Part shown: positions 61,460 through 64,000 of the stretch, in pieces
Numbering within the stretch: position 1 is the first letter of the stretch
Layout: the number at the start of each line of letters is the position of its first letter
Assembly (NCBI GenBank): GCA_030607875.1
Contig: JAUWJD010000003.1
Location: forward strand, 62,001 to 126,000
Direction of reading: 5' to 3'
Length of the DNA stretch: 64,000 bases
From: Chloroflexota bacterium
Lineage (GTDB): Bacteria; Chloroflexota; Anaerolineae; UBA2200
Notes under the pieces: model-generated
What the model saw: only the letters and a program-made list of their open reading frames with translations
What the model was told of the DNA's origin: nothing
The model's database searches: none
Made by a program: the position numbers and the translations under genes

Positions 61460-63363
61460 TGGTTCGCCAATTCTCACCAGAGGCAAGGTCTCACTTCCGC
61501 CCAGAAAATGGCAGGACTCTGCATCTGTCAGGCGAGGCAACGTCTCGCCATCTGTCAGGCGAGGAACTCGTTGCTGCGTACTTGGCTGACCCGCTGCGCG
61601 TGCCACAGCATGATCTGCCCTGGGCTGCTTGTGATGTGCAGAGAGTTGTCGATATCCTGCAGCAGAACAAGGTGCCGCTGCTGTCTCTTGTTGAATCCGA
61701 GGAAAACCACGTTCTCTTCAGCGATCCACTGTTTCAGTCCGCACGTCGTGCCGAGGAGCGGAATTTGGCGAGCCTGCGCGCAGAATACCACAAGGTGAAA
61801 GAGGCCCTGGCGTCTGAAGGCATCATGGACGTGATGATCAAGTCTGTGGGGCTAGCACCTTCCTTCCCATACAGAAGTGACAACCTTGATGTGCTCTACA
61901 GGCCTCGCGATGTGGAAAAAGTAAGAGCTGTGCTGTGCGACACGGGTTATGTGGAACTGAAGAACGTGGAGGAACCACTAAAGTACCTGTTTCGCAAGTT
62001 CCACGCTGGCCGCTCTGTCTCCGCCATCCATCTGCACGCGCACGTAGGTTGGATGGTATCCTTTCTGGATGAGGAGGCTCTTTGGCAGCGCTGCAGCGTA
62101 TCCGAAGATGACCCTTTGGTTACCGTGCCGGCTGCAGAAGATGCAGCGCTAACCACGTTGGCGCATTACTTCTATGAGGACAAGCGCGTGGCTCTGCTGG
62201 ATGTGCTCAAGTTCGCACACTGTCTGCGACGGGGCGTGGACTGGGATGAGGTGTACCGTGTAGCCACATGGCGCGGTTGGCGCGATGGTTTGAATGTGTC
62301 TTTGCTGCTTTGCACCTACCAGGAGCGTGCGTTGTATGGTGAAACCCTTGCACCGTCGGATGTGCTGCAGCAAGCCTTGCATGAACTGCCGGGTTGGACA
62401 AGGGCGCTTCTGGAGCGCATCCTGGGGGCTGGGATGCTGGCGGACCTCTGCTACGGGGAGCAGGGGGTGGGTGCAGTAGGTGTGAAAGAGGTGCCACTGC
62501 GCATCCCATTTGTCTTTAGCAAGATCTTTTTCTACACCAAGCTGTTGCGTGATCCTACACGCGGCACCACGCGCAGACTGAAGGACCTGGCGGTACATAC
62601 CGCCAACGGCACAAAGTTACGCCTGCATATTCATAGCCAGCCGCGTATGTTGGTCACGCTGAGCGGGGTCGATGGCTGTGGCAAGACGACACAGGCCGAG
62701 ATGCTGCGGTCGGCCTTCAACGTTTGTCATCTCCGCGCAGATCATGTGTGGAGCCGAGGCGGTTCTGCGCCCTGGTTAGGGGTCTTTACCAAGTGGAGCA
62801 AGAAGCGGATCAAGGCGGATGACCGGATGAAGGAGGCAACGGAGTCGCAGCAGGCACGGAAGGTACGGGTGAGACAAGAGAGGTTCCGCTCTCCCTGGGT
62901 ACGCTGGGGGTGGTCGTGGCTGACCGCTATGGAGCTGCTGCTACAATACACGTGGCATGTTACCCTGCCCCTGCAAATGGGGCATGTGGTTATCTGTGAT
63001 CGCTACGTCTACGATGCACTTGCCGACTGGGCAGCATATTTCGGCGACAAAGCGGAGCGGCGATTTCCAGCGAAGGTCTTGCGCTTGCTCGCTCCACGGC
63101 CCCGGATCGGTTACTGCCTGGATGTTCCGACGGAGGTAGCACAGGCGCGTTCGTCAGATGGATTGCCCGAAAGTTTCCTGACAGCTCAGGCCGCTGCGTA
63201 CGGTCGGATGGCCGCGCTCTATGGATTGCGGGGGTTGGACGGCAGCCTTGGCAAGGAAGAGCTTGCTGATCAAATCGTGTATCGGGTCCTGAGTGCATAT
63301 TTCTCTGATTACCATACGCTTATCAACACTCTGTTCCTGAAGAATCCAGGACAGTGGAGGTGA
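61459..63363 (+). CDS. Nucleotidyltransferase-like domain fused to thymidylate-kinase-like domain
   Basis: A 634-residue two-domain protein. Residues about 40-330 match the uncharacterised nucleotidyltransferase family (NTP_transf_5-like), with D141 and D144 in YRSDNLDVLYRP as probable metal ligands and AIHLHAHVGW after it. Residues about 395-625 are a P-loop kinase of the thymidylate kinase type: GVDGCGKTT at 403-411, VICDRYVYDALADW (DRY) and YCLDVPTEVAQAR. Such proteins recur in glycan loci; a nucleotide or sugar kinase/transferase role is guessed. Residues about 5-35 are encoded by copies of the 27-bp palindromic repeat. ATG 61459 overlaps the previous stop. Confidence 0.82.
   Translation: MVRQFSPEARSHFRPENGRTLHLSGEATSRHLSGEELVAAYLADPLRVPQHDLPWAACDVQRVVDILQQNKVPLLSLVESEENHVLFSDPLFQSARRAEERNLASLRAEYHKVKEALASEGIMDVMIKSVGLAPSFPYRSDNLDVLYRPRDVEKVRAVLCDTGYVELKNVEEPLKYLFRKFHAGRSVSAIHLHAHVGWMVSFLDEEALWQRCSVSEDDPLVTVPAAEDAALTTLAHYFYEDKRVALLDVLKFAHCLRRGVDWDEVYRVATWRGWRDGLNVSLLLCTYQERALYGETLAPSDVLQQALHELPGWTRALLERILGAGMLADLCYGEQGVGAVGVKEVPLRIPFVFSKIFFYTKLLRDPTRGTTRRLKDLAVHTANGTKLRLHIHSQPRMLVTLSGVDGCGKTTQAEMLRSAFNVCHLRADHVWSRGGSAPWLGVFTKWSKKRIKADDRMKEATESQQARKVRVRQERFRSPWVRWGWSWLTAMELLLQYTWHVTLPLQMGHVVICDRYVYDALADWAAYFGDKAERRFPAKVLRLLAPRPRIGYCLDVPTEVAQARSSDGLPESFLTAQAAAYGRMAALYGLRGLDGSLGKEELADQIVYRVLSAYFSDYHTLINTLFLKNPGQWR
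61470..61563 (+). repeat. 27-bp palindromic repeat cluster at gene N-terminus
   Basis: ATCTGTCA spacers stand at 61523 and 61550, exactly 27 bp apart. GGCGAG follows each (61531-61536 and 61558-61563), with GCAACGT and CTCGCC (61544-61549) between them. Upstream, CCGCC-CAGAAAAT-GGCAGG-ACTCTGC (61497-61522) is a degenerate unit in the opposite orientation, and GGCAAGGTCTCAC before it may be another. The repeat gives HLSGEATSR-HLSGEE in the protein. Confidence 0.8.
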
Positions 63364-63368
63364 AGCGT

Positions 63369-64000
63369 ATGATTGTTACCGCAGAGACACAGAGTTCCCT
63401 GAGTAGAGAGACCGAGACAGACTCCGTGCCCTCCGTTTCTCCGTGGTTGTCTGATGAACTGAAGAAGCGCAGGGTGCTTGTGGTCACCAATATGTATCCC
63501 GATGCGCAGAACCCTGACTTTGGGACTTTTGTGCAGGAGCAGGTTGAGGGATTGCGTGCCCGTGGTTTGACCGTAGATGTCCTCGTTGTGGGTGGCAAAA
63601 GACGGAAGTTGAGCTACGTAGATGGTGCGCGTCGCTTTCGGCAGCACTTGCGTGAGCGTCACTATGATTTGGTTCACGCCCACTATGTGTTCTCAGGGAT
63701 TGTCGCACGGTTGCAGCACAGCCATCCTTTGGTGGTCAGCTTTCACGGCGCTGCAGAAATGGTGGGCTGGGTCGGGTTGTTGTGCAAGGCCCTGGCGCCG
63801 CTGGCTGATGCCGTGACGGTGACATCGGTCAAGCACAAGGCCCAGTTGGGGCGCAAGGATGCGCACGTGATCCCCTGCGGTGTGGACCTGGACCTCTTTG
63901 TACCCATGCCCAAGGGAAAGGCCCGGCAACGCCGGGGGTTGCCGCTGGAGAAGAAGTTGGTGCTTTTCGTTGGCATTGTGCGACCAGAGAAGCGTTTGGA
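63369..64000 (+). CDS. GT4 glycosyltransferase, 3' truncated by window edge
   Basis: The frame is open from ATG 63369 to the window end: 210 complete codons, stop not reached. The N-terminal GT-B domain starts at RVLVVTNMYPDAQNPDFGTF, with YDLVHAHYVFSG, VVSFHGAAEM, VTVTSVKHKAQLG and VIPCGVDLDLFVP; LVLFVGIVRPEKRL begins the donor domain. About 25 residues in front of the core (TAETQSSLSRETETDSVPSV) are unlike the family and are encoded by an imperfect inverted repeat. Expected to act on the lipid-linked glycan in the cytoplasm. Confidence 0.85.
   Translation, partial: MIVTAETQSSLSRETETDSVPSVSPWLSDELKKRRVLVVTNMYPDAQNPDFGTFVQEQVEGLRARGLTVDVLVVGGKRRKLSYVDGARRFRQHLRERHYDLVHAHYVFSGIVARLQHSHPLVVSFHGAAEMVGWVGLLCKALAPLADAVTVTSVKHKAQLGRKDAHVIPCGVDLDLFVPMPKGKARQRRGLPLEKKLVLFVGIVRPEKRL
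63378..63447 (+). repeat. Dispersed-type inverted repeat in the 5' end of a GT4 gene
   Basis: ACCGCAGAGACACAGAG at 63378-63394 pairs with CTCCGTTTCTCCGTGGT at 63431-63447 at 13 of 17 positions. The words CAGAGACACAGAG and CTCCGTGGT match a repeat type seen widely in environmental bacterial genomes. It is translated in frame as the N-terminal extension of the transferase. Confidence 0.6.

Overview
The window is one continuous block of 46 genes, all on the + strand, about 97% coding, with many start/stop overlaps (ATGA, GTGA, TTGA) and a largest gene-free gap of only 269 bases. It is cut out of a larger cell-surface glycan island: the first gene lacks its 5' end and the last lacks its 3' end. 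No rRNA, tRNA, transposase, phage gene or CRISPR array is visible. Moderately GC-rich DNA, frequent GTG/TTG starts, very large numbers of multi-spanning GT-C type proteins, DUF2304, an HpnA-like epimerase, secreted dockerin proteins and short palindromic repeats suggest a Chloroflexota bacterium (Anaerolineae-like). This assignment is inference; no marker gene is present.

Region 1 (1-35,650) alternates polytopic GT39/ArnT/PMT-like membrane proteins with small GT2 enzymes of the polyprenyl-phosphate sugar synthase type, plus sugar-nucleotide enzymes (a nucleotidyltransferase, SDR epimerases/dehydratases), a polysaccharide deacetylase, a hexapeptide acetyltransferase, methyltransferases and two radical SAM enzymes. 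The layout fits a lipid-linked sugar economy: GT2 enzymes load single sugars on polyprenyl phosphate, and GT-C enzymes use them outside the membrane on lipid, glycan or protein acceptors. The GT-C proteins fall into paralogous pairs, some adjacent and some many kilobases apart.

Region 2 (35,650-44,100) holds another GT-C-like membrane protein and, behind the best sigma-70-like promoter of the window, two tandem secreted esterase-like proteins. Both carry an alpha/beta-hydrolase GFSTG motif, DNRLRE-type beta modules, Thr/Pro linkers and a C-terminal type I dockerin. They are the only clearly secreted proteins here and plausible O-glycosylation substrates.

Region 3 (44,100-64,000) is an exopolysaccharide/O-antigen-like locus: a B12-type radical SAM protein, a methyltransferase, a Wzx-type flippase, six or more GT4 glycosyltransferases, a Wzz-like chain-length regulator, a YfhO-like membrane protein, an O-antigen ligase/polymerase, a SPASM-type radical SAM protein and a nucleotidyltransferase-thymidylate kinase fusion.

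The least expected signal is in the DNA itself. At least two families of short palindromic tandem repeats, with periods of 27 and 18 bp (both multiples of three), lie inside coding sequences without breaking frame, mostly at loops or termini of membrane and glycan enzymes. A heptamer-repeat hairpin sits in two intergenic gaps, and another dispersed-repeat-like element forms the N-terminus of the last gene.
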